A stretch of DNA of 39,305 nucleotides from Prolixibacteraceae bacterium (GCA_027858715.1 JAQICD010000016.1:1-39305); one strand, 5' to 3'. Counted from the stretch's first letter, positions 9,880 to 19,932 are shown. Program-made: numbers and translations. Notes: generated from the letters alone by a model not told the origin.

Positions 9880-9916
9880 AAAAGATTGAGAGAGACTGAA
9901 AAAGATTGAGAGAGGT
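9877..9916. repeat. Two-copy 20-bp tandem repeat at the 3' end of the helicase gene
   Basis: TGAAAAAGATTGAGAGAGAC / TGAAAAAGATTGAGAGAGGT, first copy beginning at the helicase stop codon. Confidence 0.85.
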
Positions 9917-9994
9917 TGATTTAAGATTGACGGGGGTAGGTTTTATGGGTTAATCATCAGTTCACAGACAGATCGTGTAAAGGCTGTTCCCGGA

Positions 9995-10942
9995 TTATTC
10001 AATATGTTCACGTTCCTGTGGTATTTTAACAATCATTCCTTCATATGCCGCTTCGGTATTTTCAAATTCTTCCCGAGCCTCGTTAACCAGAAAATCAACG
10101 TTTTTATAGCGGGATGAGAAATGTCCAATCAAAAGTTTTTTGGCTTGGCTGGCATGTGCTACTAATCCGGCTTGTCGGGCTGTTGAGTGGTATGTTGCTT
10201 CGGCTTTATCTTCCATTGATTTGTCAAATGTAGCTTCGTGGTATAACAAATCCACTCCTTCAATCTGTTTGTGTAGGTCGGGTATGTATGCTGTATCGGT
10301 ACAAAATGCATATTTTCTTTGTATGAATTGCCGAAAAGTGAGTTCTTTGTTCTGTACAATTGAGCCATCATGCTGGATAAAATCCTCGCCTTTTTTTATT
10401 CTGTAAATTGATCTTACGGAGATATTATATTCCTCAATTTTTTCTTTTTTTATGTTTAGCTCAAGGGGCTGTTCTTCAAATTTGAAGCCACAACATGCCA
10501 TACGGTGCTTGAGCGGGAAAGATGTTATTTTTATTACATCATCTTCCAGAAGGTTTTGTGCTTGTTTGAAATTAAGGGGGTGCCAAATAATTCGATACTG
10601 TACATCATCACCCATATATTTCAGTTGCGATTCTAAAATATTGGGTAATTCTGAATGTGCATAAATATGAAGGTCATTTGTGCGCCCAAGTAAGTTATAA
10701 GTTGTTAAAAGACCAATCAGTCCAAAATAATGGTCGCCATGTAAATGTGAGATGAAAATATGGTTGATTCTGGAGAATTTCACGCCATATTTTCGCATTT
10801 GAATTTGAGCACCTTCGCCGCAATCTATCAAAAAAAACCGCTCACGTACTTTAAGTACCTGAGCGGTATGATATCTTTTTGAAGTTGGCAGGGCTGATCC
10901 TGTTCCTAATATGGTAAGTTCGAATGGTATCATCATTGACAA
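9995..10942 (-). CDS. rnz: Ribonuclease Z
   Basis: 315 aa: LTILGTGSALPTSKRYHTAQVL, FLIDCGEGAQIQMRKYGVKFSRINHIFISHLHGDHYFGLIGLL, YHEATFD, LLIGHFSSRY. Confidence 0.97.
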   Translation of the reverse strand: MSMMIPFELTILGTGSALPTSKRYHTAQVLKVRERFFLIDCGEGAQIQMRKYGVKFSRINHIFISHLHGDHYFGLIGLLTTYNLLGRTNDLHIYAHSELPNILESQLKYMGDDVQYRIIWHPLNFKQAQNLLEDDVIKITSFPLKHRMACCGFKFEEQPLELNIKKEKIEEYNISVRSIYRIKKGEDFIQHDGSIVQNKELTFRQFIQRKYAFCTDTAYIPDLHKQIEGVDLLYHEATFDKSMEDKAEATYHSTARQAGLVAHASQAKKLLIGHFSSRYKNVDFLVNEAREEFENTEAAYEGMIVKIPQEREHIE

Positions 10943-10963
10943 AATTAATTGTCAAAGATAAAA

Positions 10964-11332
10964 TTATTCTGCTTCATTTTCCATAAAGTCTTCGGCCTCG
11001 TCGATATTCTCTTTAATGTTGAGAATGGTGTCGAGGAGTGAAATCTTAATCAGACTTTCAACTTCGGGTTGTAACCCTGTTAGTACAAATTTACCGTTAA
11101 TTTGCTCGCATAAACGATTGGCAACCAATATTGCACTTAACCCTGATGAATCACAGTATTCGCAACTGTTAAGATCAAGTATGATATTTTTACAATCGTC
11201 GTTGGTAAGCAATACAAACTCCGACTTAAGATCGGGAGCATTAGTTGTATTTAGTTTTGTCGAAGTTGTTGTAACTACGACAAATTTAGACTTTTTTTCA
11301 ACTGTATATTCCATAACGGTAACAAGGTACAA
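10964..11332 (-). CDS. STAS-domain protein (anti-sigma factor antagonist-like)
   Basis: 122 aa: NIILDLNSCEYCDSSGLSAILVANRLCEQINGKFVLTGLQPEVESLIKISLLD. Confidence 0.92.
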   Translation of the reverse strand: MYLVTVMEYTVEKKSKFVVVTTTSTKLNTTNAPDLKSEFVLLTNDDCKNIILDLNSCEYCDSSGLSAILVANRLCEQINGKFVLTGLQPEVESLIKISLLDTILNIKENIDEAEDFMENEAE

Positions 11333-11363
11333 ATTTCGATATTAATAATCCAGACAAATAATG

Positions 11364-13412
11364 TTATTTTTTGTCTTTCTCTTCTTCTTCCATTTGCGAT
11401 TTCAAAGCTGCAAGGTCAGAGATGTCGCCCAAGGTAGTTTTTTCTACATTGTCGTTCATGTTCTTAACCGCTTTAGCCGTGTTTTGAGATTTCGACTTTT
11501 TAGTGTCTTTCTCATCAGCACGTTTTACATCTTCCCATACACGTGAATGTGAAAGGATAATGCGTTTTGCTGATTTTGAAAACTCAATAACTTTAAACGG
11601 AAGCTTGTCTTCAACTTTTACACTTGAACCATCTTCTTTAGTGAGGTGACGTGGTGTAGCAAAGCCTTCAACGCCGTATGGTAATGCAATTACAGCACCT
11701 TTGTCGAATAGTTCAACAATAGTACCTTCATGAATTGAATCAACAGTAAAGATGGTCTCAAATACATCCCATGGATTTTCTTCAAGCTGCTTATGACCGA
11801 GGCTTAAGCGACGGTTGTCTTTGTCGATGTCGAGAACAACAACTTCGATTTCTGCACTAATTGAAGTAAATTCAGATGGATGTTTGATTTTTTTCGTCCA
11901 GCTTAGGTCACTGATGTGAATTAAACCGTCAACACCTTCAACTATTTCTACAAAAACGCCAAAGTTGGTGAAGTTGCGAACTTTTGCCTTGTGTTTTGAA
12001 CTAACAGGATAAAGCTCTTCAATTTTCTCCCATGGGTCAGGATGAAGTTGCTTGATACCAAGCGACATTTTACGCTCTTCGCGGTCTAATGTGAGAATTT
12101 GAGCTTCTACTTCGTCGCCAACTGCAAGGAAATCTTGTGCACTGCGCAGGTGCTGACTCCAGCTCATTTCCGAAACGTGAATCAAACCTTCAACGCCAGG
12201 AGCTATTTCAACAAATGCACCGTAATCGGCAAGTACTACTACTTTACCTTTTACTTTATCTCCAACTTTAAGTTCTTCGCTCAGGTTGTCCCATGGGTGA
12301 GGAGTTAATTGTTTCAATCCAAGTGCAATGCGTTTTTTGTCATCATCGAAGTCGAGAATAACCACATTGATTTTCTGATCGAGTTCAACAATTTCGTTCG
12401 GATGTGTAACACGTCCCCAACTTAAATCGGTGATGTGAATCAGTCCGTCAACACCACCCAGGTCGATAAATACACCGTATGATGTAATGTTTTTAACAGT
12501 ACCCTCAAGGATTTGTCCTTTTTCGAGTTTCGAAATAATTTCTTTCTTCTGCTGCTCAAGTTCAGCCTCGATAAGAGCTTTGTGCGAAACAACCACGTTG
12601 CGGAATTCCTGGTTGATTTTAACTACTTTGAATTCCATCGTTTTGCCAACGAACATGTCGTAATCGCGAATTGGTTTCACATCGATTTGTGAGCCTGGGA
12701 GGAATGCCTCAATACCGAATACATCGACAATCATACCACCTTTAGTGCGGCATTTGATATATCCCTTAATGATTTCGTCTTTTTCGAGTGCTTCGTTAAC
12801 ACGATCCCACGAACGTAGGGCACGTGCTTTTTTGTGAGACAAGGTAAGCTGACCTTTTTTGTCTTCAAGGCTTTCAACGTAAACTTCTACTGTATCGCCA
12901 ACTTTCAATTCCGGATTGTACCTGAATTCATTTAAACTTACAATGCCGTCTGATTTGTAGCCAATGTTAACAACTACTTCGCGTTTGTTCATTGAAATAA
13001 CAATACCGTCAACAACTTCTTTCTCTTGGATTGTTGAAAGTGTGTTGTCGTAAAGCTCTTCAAGTTCTTTTTTTCCGGCTTTTGAAATACCTTTTTCGTT
13101 GCTTAGGTTATCCCAATCAAAATCTTCATCGGGGGTAGCAACCGGGTCAACAATTTTTTTCTCTTCTGGTTCCGGTTTGATTCCAGCTGTAGCTTCTGCT
13201 TTTGGTTCTTCAGCCTTTACTTCTTCAGCTTTGGGCTCATCGGCCTTTACTTCTTCAGTCTCAGGCTTCTCTGTCTTAACCTCATTGGCTTTTACTTCTT
13301 CAGTTTCAGGCTTCTCTGTCTTAACCTCTTCCGCTTTTACTTCTTCAGGTTGGGCTTTTGGCTGCTCTACAGTCTCATTCTGCTCAACTTGTTCTTTTTT
13401 TTCTTCAGTCAT
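11364..13412 (-). CDS. rpsA: 30S ribosomal protein S1
   Basis: 682 aa with several S1 domains (GVFIDLGGVDGLIHITDLSWGRV, GAFVEIAPGVEGLIHVSEMSWSQH, GVFVEIVEGVDGLIHISDLSW) and an E/K/P-rich N-terminal extension. Confidence 0.97.
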   Translation of the reverse strand: MTEEKKEQVEQNETVEQPKAQPEEVKAEEVKTEKPETEEVKANEVKTEKPETEEVKADEPKAEEVKAEEPKAEATAGIKPEPEEKKIVDPVATPDEDFDWDNLSNEKGISKAGKKELEELYDNTLSTIQEKEVVDGIVISMNKREVVVNIGYKSDGIVSLNEFRYNPELKVGDTVEVYVESLEDKKGQLTLSHKKARALRSWDRVNEALEKDEIIKGYIKCRTKGGMIVDVFGIEAFLPGSQIDVKPIRDYDMFVGKTMEFKVVKINQEFRNVVVSHKALIEAELEQQKKEIISKLEKGQILEGTVKNITSYGVFIDLGGVDGLIHITDLSWGRVTHPNEIVELDQKINVVILDFDDDKKRIALGLKQLTPHPWDNLSEELKVGDKVKGKVVVLADYGAFVEIAPGVEGLIHVSEMSWSQHLRSAQDFLAVGDEVEAQILTLDREERKMSLGIKQLHPDPWEKIEELYPVSSKHKAKVRNFTNFGVFVEIVEGVDGLIHISDLSWTKKIKHPSEFTSISAEIEVVVLDIDKDNRRLSLGHKQLEENPWDVFETIFTVDSIHEGTIVELFDKGAVIALPYGVEGFATPRHLTKEDGSSVKVEDKLPFKVIEFSKSAKRIILSHSRVWEDVKRADEKDTKKSKSQNTAKAVKNMNDNVEKTTLGDISDLAALKSQMEEEEKDKK
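13243..13332. repeat. 45-bp tandem duplication in rpsA encoding the 15-aa unit (K/V)A(N/D)E(V/P)K TEKPETEEV-like
   Basis: gcctttacttcttcagtctcaggcttctctgtcttaacctcattg followed by gcttttacttcttcagtttcaggcttctctgtcttaacctcttcc; flanked by shorter related EEVKAEEPKAE units. Confidence 0.85.
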
Positions 13413-13467
13413 CTAAATTACTTTAAATTTAATGTGTTAGACTTTATATTGTTTTCTAAATGCGCGG

Positions 13468-13498
13468 CAAAAGTATAATTTAATTGTTAATAATCAAA
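13468..13498 (-). promoter_or_regulatory. Bacteroidetes sigma-ABfr-type promoter for rpsA
   Basis: On the minus strand: TTTG - 19 nt - TACTTTTG, matching the TTTG/N19-21/TAnnTTTG consensus, about 55 bp upstream of the rpsA start. Confidence 0.65.
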
Positions 13499-13606
13499 AG
13501 GTTCGGTCAACTTTTGAAATTTATATCTGATTTTTTTATCAGCCAATAAATCGTATCTTTCGGGGGTTTACATGTAGTATATTTTAAATATTTAGTTGAT
13601 TTAAGC

Positions 13607-14572
13607 GTGAAACGAATACTTGTAACAGGAGGCGCCGGATTTATAGGCTCGCATTTGTGCGAACATTTATTAAATGATGGGCACGATGTGATTTGTCTGG
13701 ATAATTTTCTTACCGGCTCAAAAATAAATATAGAACATTTAATTGGAAATAAATATTTTGAACTGGTGCGGCATGATGTGATTATGCCTTTTTATGCCGA
13801 AGTTGATGAAATATATAATCTGGCTTGTCCTGCCTCACCTGTACACTACCAGGTTAATCCTATTAAAACCATAAAAACTTCGGTTATGGGAGCTATTAAC
13901 ATGCTTGGGCTTGCAAAACGCACACGGGCAAAAATTTTGCAGGCTTCAACCAGTGAAGTTTATGGAAACCCCGAAATTCATCCTCAACCAGAATCATACT
14001 GGGGTAATGTTAACCCATTGGGTAGCCGCTCAAGCTACGACGAGGGTAAACGCTGTGCCGAATCTTTGTTTATGAGCTATTATCATCAGAATGACGTGAA
14101 AATAAAAATTGCAAGAATTTTTAATACTTACGGACCCAGGATGATGCTTAACGACGGAAGGGTAGTTTCAAATTTTATTATTCAAGCCTTGCGCAACGAG
14201 CCACTAACAATTTATGGCGATGGCGCTCAAACGCGCTGCTTTCAGTATATCGACGATTTGGTTGAAGGCCTAGTTAAATTAATGGATACTGGACACACAG
14301 TTACAGGCCCTGTTAATATTGGAAGTACAAACGAGTATTCGGTAACAAAGCTGGCTCAAAAAATTACAGATTTGACTGGCTCAAAATCAGATATAATTTA
14401 TACAGAATTACCCGAAGACGATCCGGTTCAGCGAAAACCCGATATTAGTCTGGCCGAAAAGTTACTTGCATGGAAACCTCGGGTGTCGCTTGACGAAGGG
14501 CTTAAGAAAACTATACAATATTATATAAAGAAAATTGACGCATCGGCTTATGTATTCGAAAATAAAAAATAA
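13607..14572 (+). CDS. UDP-glucuronate decarboxylase-like NAD-dependent epimerase (UXS/SDR)
   Basis: 321 aa, GTG start; [86 protein letters not shown]. Confidence 0.92.
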   Translation: MKRILVTGGAGFIGSHLCEHLLNDGHDVICLDNFLTGSKINIEHLIGNKYFELVRHDVIMPFYAEVDEIYNLACPASPVHYQVNPIKTIKTSVMGAINMLGLAKRTRAKILQASTSEVYGNPEIHPQPESYWGNVNPLGSRSSYDEGKRCAESLFMSYYHQNDVKIKIARIFNTYGPRMMLNDGRVVSNFIIQALRNEPLTIYGDGAQTRCFQYIDDLVEGLVKLMDTGHTVTGPVNIGSTNEYSVTKLAQKITDLTGSKSDIIYTELPEDDPVQRKPDISLAEKLLAWKPRVSLDEGLKKTIQYYIKKIDASAYVFENKK

Positions 14573-14626
14573 AATTCAACTTGATAATTTTTCAGCAAAG
14601 GCTGTTAGCTATAAAATGCAAAAAAT

Positions 14627-15505
14627 ATGAAAGGAATTATTCTGGCCGGAGGTTCCGGTACAAGGCTTTATCCAATAACAAAAAGTATATCGAAGCAGAT
14701 TATTCCTGTTTACGATAAACCAATGATATATTATCCACTTTCAGTGTTGATGCTTTCTGGTATTCGTGAAATTTTAATTATATCAACTCCACATGATATT
14801 GATTCGTTTAGGAAACTTTTTGGCGATGGCTCGCAGCTTGGAATTACTATTGAATATGCCGAACAGCCGAGTCCTGACGGTTTGGCACAGGCTTTTATAA
14901 TAGGCGAAGATTTTATTGGTGATGACGAGGTTTGTTTGATTTTGGGTGACAATATATTTTATGGTTATGGTTTTTCAGGGTTGATAGAAGAATCAGCCCG
15001 ATTGAAAAACGGTGCTGTTGTGTTTGGTTATTATGTTCAGGATCCTGAACGATACGGTGTGGTAGAATTTGATAAAAACGGAGGCGTGGTAAGTATTGAA
15101 GAAAAACCGACTCATCCGAAATCAAATTATGCTGTTACCGGACTTTATTTTTATGATAATACAGTAATCAACAAAGCAAAAAGTCTTAAACCGTCAGTTA
15201 GGGGCGAATTAGAAATAACCGATCTCAATAAATTGTATCTCGAAGAAAATAATCTTAGTGTAAAACTTATGGGGCGTGGAATGGCTTGGCTTGATACCGG
15301 CACCCATGAAAGTTTGATGCAGGCATCCGATTTTATTGCTGTTATTGAACAACGTCAGGGATTGAAAGTGGCCTGCATAGAAGAAATTGCTTTCAGAAAA
15401 GACTGGATTGACGAAAATAAAATGCTCGAATTAATAAAACCTCTCGAGAAAAATCAATACGGTCAGTATCTGAAAAATTTGATAAAAGAAAAAAACCGGT
15501 TTTAA
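14627..15505 (+). CDS. rfbA: Glucose-1-phosphate thymidylyltransferase
   Basis: 292 aa: [54 protein letters not shown]...[11 protein letters not shown]. Confidence 0.97.
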   Translation: MKGIILAGGSGTRLYPITKSISKQIIPVYDKPMIYYPLSVLMLSGIREILIISTPHDIDSFRKLFGDGSQLGITIEYAEQPSPDGLAQAFIIGEDFIGDDEVCLILGDNIFYGYGFSGLIEESARLKNGAVVFGYYVQDPERYGVVEFDKNGGVVSIEEKPTHPKSNYAVTGLYFYDNTVINKAKSLKPSVRGELEITDLNKLYLEENNLSVKLMGRGMAWLDTGTHESLMQASDFIAVIEQRQGLKVACIEEIAFRKDWIDENKMLELIKPLEKNQYGQYLKNLIKEKNRF

Positions 15506-15563
15506 TAATGTGGTTAATTTAGTTTTCTTTGCATAATATTGTAAACGGAGAAGATGCTTATAC

Positions 15564-16115
15564 ATGAAGATTGAAAAAACAACAATTGGCGATTTGCTGG
15601 TAATAAAACCTAATATATTCACAGACGACCGCGGGTATTTTTTTGAATCATTTAATCAAAAAAAATTTGCAGAAAACGGATTAAATTACAATTTTGTTCA
15701 AGATAACGAATCTCAGTCACAATTTGGCGTAGTTAGGGGGCTTCATTATCAGGATGATCCATGTGCTCAGGCAAAGTTAGTACGAGTGTTACATGGGAAA
15801 GTCTATGATGTTGCAGTCGATTTGAGAAAGAATTCACCTACCTTCGGTAAATGGTTTGGAATTGAACTAAGTTCTGAAAATAAATTTCAACTCCTTATAC
15901 CACGAGGCTTTGCACATGGTTTTTCAGTTTTAAGTGCCAATGCAGTTTTTAGTTATAAATGCGATAATTACTATAATAAAGAGTCGGAAAGAGGCATATT
16001 ATACAACGACTCACTGTTAAATATTAATTGGAAATTGAATAATAAGGACATGATTTTGTCTGATAAAGATAGATTTTTACCAGATTTTAATAAAAGCGAA
16101 CATAATTTTATATAA
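15564..16115 (+). CDS. rfbC: dTDP-4-dehydrorhamnose 3,5-epimerase
   Basis: 183 aa: DDRGYFFESFNQKKF, VQDNESQSQFGVVRGLHYQ, LIPRGFAHGFSVLS. Confidence 0.97.
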   Translation: MKIEKTTIGDLLVIKPNIFTDDRGYFFESFNQKKFAENGLNYNFVQDNESQSQFGVVRGLHYQDDPCAQAKLVRVLHGKVYDVAVDLRKNSPTFGKWFGIELSSENKFQLLIPRGFAHGFSVLSANAVFSYKCDNYYNKESERGILYNDSLLNINWKLNNKDMILSDKDRFLPDFNKSEHNFI

Positions 16116-16119
16116 TACG

Positions 16120-16992
16120 ATGAACAGTAAGATACTAGTAACAGGAGCGAATGGTCAGTTAGGAAATGAAATTCGCCGGCTATGTAAAAATTTTCCGGGG
16201 CTGGAATTTATTTTTACCGATGTAGATATGTTGGATATTACAAACCCCGATGCGGTTTCGGTATTCATGGAAGCGAGTAAGCCGGCCATTGTTGTGAATT
16301 GTGCAGCTTACACTGACGTTGATAGAGCTGAAGAAGATGTGAAAAATGCCCGTAAGGTAAATGCCCTGGCTCCCCAGGTTTTAGCAGCAGCCTGCGCTAT
16401 GCAAAGTGCTTTTCTGATACATGTTTCAACCGATTATATTTTCGATGGAACTAAAACCGAACCTTATGTTGAAGATGATACGCCTAATCCAACGTCGGTT
16501 TATGGTAGTTCTAAACTTGAGGGTGAGGAAAAAATTCAAACTGTTTTCGACGATTACGTAATTATACGCACGTCCTGGTTATATTCAGAGTATGGCAGTA
16601 ATTTTATGCGTAAAATTATTAGCAAAGGTAAAGAAGAAGCTTTTGTTGAGGTTGTTGATGATCAGGTTGGTTCGCCTACTTACGCAAGAGATTTAGCCAA
16701 CTCTATTATTGACATCATTATTAAATCGATATTAAATCCACAGGCATATTTGCCGGGTATTTATCACTACTCTAACCAGGGACATTGTTCGTGGGCTGAG
16801 TTTACGCAGGAAATTTTCAAACTGGCCGATATTGATTGCGAGATTCGTCCGGTTTCAACCGATAAATATCCTACAAAAGCAAAACGTCCTGCATATTCGG
16901 TATTAGATACTAATAAAATTCGTTCGTCGTTTGGTATTGGTATTCCAAACTGGCGCGACAGCTTAAAAGAATGCATTGCTCAACTTCAATAG
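16120..16992 (+). CDS. rfbD: dTDP-4-dehydrorhamnose reductase
   Basis: 290 aa: ILVTGANGQLGNEIRRL, VVNCAAYTDVDRAEED, HVSTDYIFDG, VYGSSKLEGE, RTSWLYSEYGSNFM. Confidence 0.97.
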   Translation: MNSKILVTGANGQLGNEIRRLCKNFPGLEFIFTDVDMLDITNPDAVSVFMEASKPAIVVNCAAYTDVDRAEEDVKNARKVNALAPQVLAAACAMQSAFLIHVSTDYIFDGTKTEPYVEDDTPNPTSVYGSSKLEGEEKIQTVFDDYVIIRTSWLYSEYGSNFMRKIISKGKEEAFVEVVDDQVGSPTYARDLANSIIDIIIKSILNPQAYLPGIYHYSNQGHCSWAEFTQEIFKLADIDCEIRPVSTDKYPTKAKRPAYSVLDTNKIRSSFGIGIPNWRDSLKECIAQLQ

Positions 16993-16999
16993 ATTAGAA

Positions 17000-18742
17000 A
17001 TGGATAAAGCACTGATGGATAATGTTAAGGCCAAGGCTAATTACTGGCGAAGTGACGTGTTTGATGAGGAGACGAGAAGTGAAGTGAAAAAAATGCTTGA
17101 TGCCAATGATTCATCGAACCTTATTAACTCATTTTATAAAGATTTGGAATTCGGAACTGGTGGACTGCGTGGAATCATGGGTGCCGGAACAAATCGCATG
17201 AATATTTACACGGTAGGAGCTGCTACGCAGGGTTTGTGCAATTATCTCAATAAGGAATTTGCTGACCTTGAGGAAATTAAAGTAGCTATTGCTCACGATT
17301 GCCGAAACAATAGCCGTAAATTTTCAGAGGCTTCAGCTCAAATTTTTTCAGCAAATGGTATTAAAGTATTTCTGTTCGAAGATTTAAGGCCTACTCCTGA
17401 ATTGTCGTTTGCCATTCGTGAACTCGGTTGCCAAAGCGGTATTATACTAACGGCTTCGCACAATCCCAAAGAATACAACGGTTATAAAGCATACTGGGAC
17501 GACGGTTCACAAATTGTTGCACCGCACGATCAGCTTATCGTTGAAGAGGTTAAAAAGGTTACTATAGATAAAATTAAATGGGATGGTAACGACAAAGATA
17601 TTACTATACTGGGTGAAGAATTCGACCGAAAATTCATCGAAAAAGTAACATCGGTTGTAATTAACCCCGATATTGTAAAAAAACAGAGCGACTTGAAAAT
17701 CGTTTTCACACCAATACATGGAACAGGAGTGAAAATTGTACCTGCGGCTCTCGATGCTGCCGGGTTTAAAAACATAATTCATGTTCCTGAGCAGGATGTG
17801 GTTAGCGGCGATTTCCCAACAGTGGTATCTCCAAACCCCGAAGAACCGGCAGCTATGGAAATGGCCATGGAAAGAGCCCGTCAAACCGACGCTGATATAG
17901 TTATGGCTAACGACCCAGATGGCGACCGCATTGGTGTTTGCACTAAAAATGATAAAGGCGAATGGTTCATCGTGAACGGTAACCAAACTGCCTTGTTGTT
18001 CTTGTATTATATTATTACCCAGTATAAAGCAATGGGCAAAATGAAGGGTAATGAGTATGTTGTAAAAACAATTGTTACTACTGAATTGATTGTTGAAATT
18101 GCCCGAAGAAACAACATCGAATATTTTGATTGTTACACAGGTTTTAAATTTATTGCTGAAGTAATTCGTGACAACGAGCCTGCTAAGAAATATATTGGTG
18201 GCGGGGAAGAAAGTTTTGGCTTTTTGCCAGCTGATTTTGTTCGTGATAAAGATGCCGTTTCATCGTGTGTGCTGATGGCCGAAATCGCAGCATGGGCTAA
18301 AGATCAGGGTAAATCACTGTATGATTTATTGAAATCGATTTACCTCGAATATGGTTTCTCAAAAGAGAAAATGAAATACATTGTTCGCGAAGGACAACAA
18401 GGTGCGGTTGAAATTAGCGAAATGATGAAAAAATTCCGTTCAAATCCACCTGAAAACCTGGGAGGATCAAATCTCGAAACAGTTAAGGATTACAGTACAC
18501 TTATTGCTAAAAATGTACGAACCGGTGATGAGGAGAAGATTAACCAGAAGGTAACTTCAGATGTTCTTCAGTTTTTCACTAAGGATGGTTCCAAAATATC
18601 TGTACGCCCATCGGGTACCGAACCTAAAATCAAATTTTATATCGAAGTAAAGGATGAACTTAAATCGGTAGATGAATATGATGAAGTCAATGCCAGAACC
18701 GAAGAAAAGGTGAACTCTATTATGGATGATCTTGTTAAATAG
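17000..18742 (+). CDS. Phospho-sugar mutase (phosphoglucomutase/phosphomannomutase)
   Basis: FGTGGLRGIMGAGTNRMN, ILTASHNPKEYNGYKAYWDDGSQI, MANDPDGDRIGV, GGGEESFG, VRPSGTEPKIKFY; the ORF opens at 16976, the likely start is the Met at 17000 just after rfbD. Confidence 0.95.
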   Translation: MDKALMDNVKAKANYWRSDVFDEETRSEVKKMLDANDSSNLINSFYKDLEFGTGGLRGIMGAGTNRMNIYTVGAATQGLCNYLNKEFADLEEIKVAIAHDCRNNSRKFSEASAQIFSANGIKVFLFEDLRPTPELSFAIRELGCQSGIILTASHNPKEYNGYKAYWDDGSQIVAPHDQLIVEEVKKVTIDKIKWDGNDKDITILGEEFDRKFIEKVTSVVINPDIVKKQSDLKIVFTPIHGTGVKIVPAALDAAGFKNIIHVPEQDVVSGDFPTVVSPNPEEPAAMEMAMERARQTDADIVMANDPDGDRIGVCTKNDKGEWFIVNGNQTALLFLYYIITQYKAMGKMKGNEYVVKTIVTTELIVEIARRNNIEYFDCYTGFKFIAEVIRDNEPAKKYIGGGEESFGFLPADFVRDKDAVSSCVLMAEIAAWAKDQGKSLYDLLKSIYLEYGFSKEKMKYIVREGQQGAVEISEMMKKFRSNPPENLGGSNLETVKDYSTLIAKNVRTGDEEKINQKVTSDVLQFFTKDGSKISVRPSGTEPKIKFYIEVKDELKSVDEYDEVNARTEEKVNSIMDDLVK

Positions 18743-18757
18743 AATAACTTAAAACAT

Positions 18758-18792
18758 AAAAATCCTGCCCAAAACTGAGCAGGATTTTTTTT
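18758..18792 (+). terminator. Intrinsic terminator after the phospho-sugar mutase
   Basis: AAAAATCCTGC - CCAAAACTGA - GCAGGATTTTTTTT; strong stem plus U-tract. Confidence 0.8.
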
Positions 18793-18795
18793 ACT

Positions 18796-19731
18796 ATGGA
18801 AAGAATTAGGCAATTGTTCGATATTCAATATCCTGTTATTTCAGGTGGAATGGTTTGGTGCAGTGGCTGGCGTTTGGCATCGGCCGTTAGCAATGCTGGC
18901 GGACTCGGTTTGATAGGTGCAGGTTCTATGCACCCCGAAACGCTTAGAGAGCATATTCAGAAAACAAAGAAAGCCACCTCGAAACCTTTTGGCGTTAACG
19001 TACCATTGTTGTATCCCGAGCCAGAGAAAATAATGGATATTATTGTATCTGAACAGGTGAAAATTGTGTTTACTTCGGCCGGTAGTCCAAAAAAATGGAC
19101 TGCATTTTTGCACCAGCACGGGATAAAAGTAGCGCACGTAGTATCGAGTGCTCTTTTTGCAAAAAAATCGGAAGACGCAGGAGTTGATGCCATAGTTGCC
19201 GAGGGTTTCGAAGCCGGAGGTCACGAAGGGCGTGAAGAGACAACAACCATGAACTTGATTCCGGCTGTGCGCAAGGCTGTATCGCTGCCATTGCTTGCTG
19301 CTGGAGGCATTGCGTCAGGAAGCCAGATGCTGGCAGCGATGGCTTTGGGAGCCGATGGTGTTCAGATAGGCTCGTTATTCGCTGCTTCTGAAGAATCGTC
19401 GGCGCATCTGGCATTCAAACAAAAAATTGTTGAAACCGGCGAAGGTGGAACCAAACTGGTTATGAAACAACTGGCACCAGTTCGCTTAATTAAAAATGAT
19501 TTTTTTAAGCGGGTAGAAGAGGCTGAACAAAGTGGTGCAGGCATCGATGAGCTGAAAGCTATACTCGGTAAAGGCCGGGCAAAAATAGGAATGTTCGAAG
19601 GCGACCTCTGCGAAGGCGAACTGGAAATTGGTCAATGTGCCTCGTTAATTAACCGCATTGAGTCAGTGGCTGTGCTTTTTGAGCGTTTACTCGATGAATA
19701 CCAAATGGCATTAGGACGCTTGTGTCGATAA
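18796..19731 (+). CDS. Nitronate monooxygenase / FabK-like flavoprotein
   Basis: 311 aa: LFDIQYPVISGGMVWCSGWRLASAVSNAGGLGLIGAGSM, VAEGFEAGGHEGREETTTMNLIP, LLAAGGIASGSQMLAAMALGADGVQIGSLFAA. Confidence 0.93.
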   Translation: MERIRQLFDIQYPVISGGMVWCSGWRLASAVSNAGGLGLIGAGSMHPETLREHIQKTKKATSKPFGVNVPLLYPEPEKIMDIIVSEQVKIVFTSAGSPKKWTAFLHQHGIKVAHVVSSALFAKKSEDAGVDAIVAEGFEAGGHEGREETTTMNLIPAVRKAVSLPLLAAGGIASGSQMLAAMALGADGVQIGSLFAASEESSAHLAFKQKIVETGEGGTKLVMKQLAPVRLIKNDFFKRVEEAEQSGAGIDELKAILGKGRAKIGMFEGDLCEGELEIGQCASLINRIESVAVLFERLLDEYQMALGRLCR

Positions 19732-19932
19732 TAAATAAACAGTTTCTCAGTGCAATAGATTGTTGGATTTTAGAAACAAGATAATAGACTTTGTTCCACA
19801 ATGCCTTAAAAATGTTTATCGAACTATTGATGTTAAATTATTGAGAAAAATGGGGACTTCTGGTAAACTTAAAAATTAAATGTTTGTTTTTAATGGAAAT
19901 ATTTAAGAACATTACAAGCAAATTAAAAACAA

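Noticed and set aside
13099-13416. 105-aa + ORF rich in Ser/Phe/Thr with repeats
   Set aside because: Reverse complement of the E/K-rich rpsA repeat region; its periodicity derives from the rpsA repeat.
17507-17986. 159-aa minus ORF (and 17530..17775 -)
   Set aside because: Antisense to the conserved catalytic region of the phospho-sugar mutase; no recognisable family.
18841-19414. Overlapping minus ORFs of 127, 114 and 78 aa
   Set aside because: Antisense to the nitronate monooxygenase gene; mutually overlapping frames without family features.
19732-19932. Promoter upstream of the Cys leader ORF (aatgTTTG near 19880, agacTTTG near 19792)
   Set aside because: Each misses consensus positions or lacks a TTTG-like element at the right spacing; not reported as a feature.
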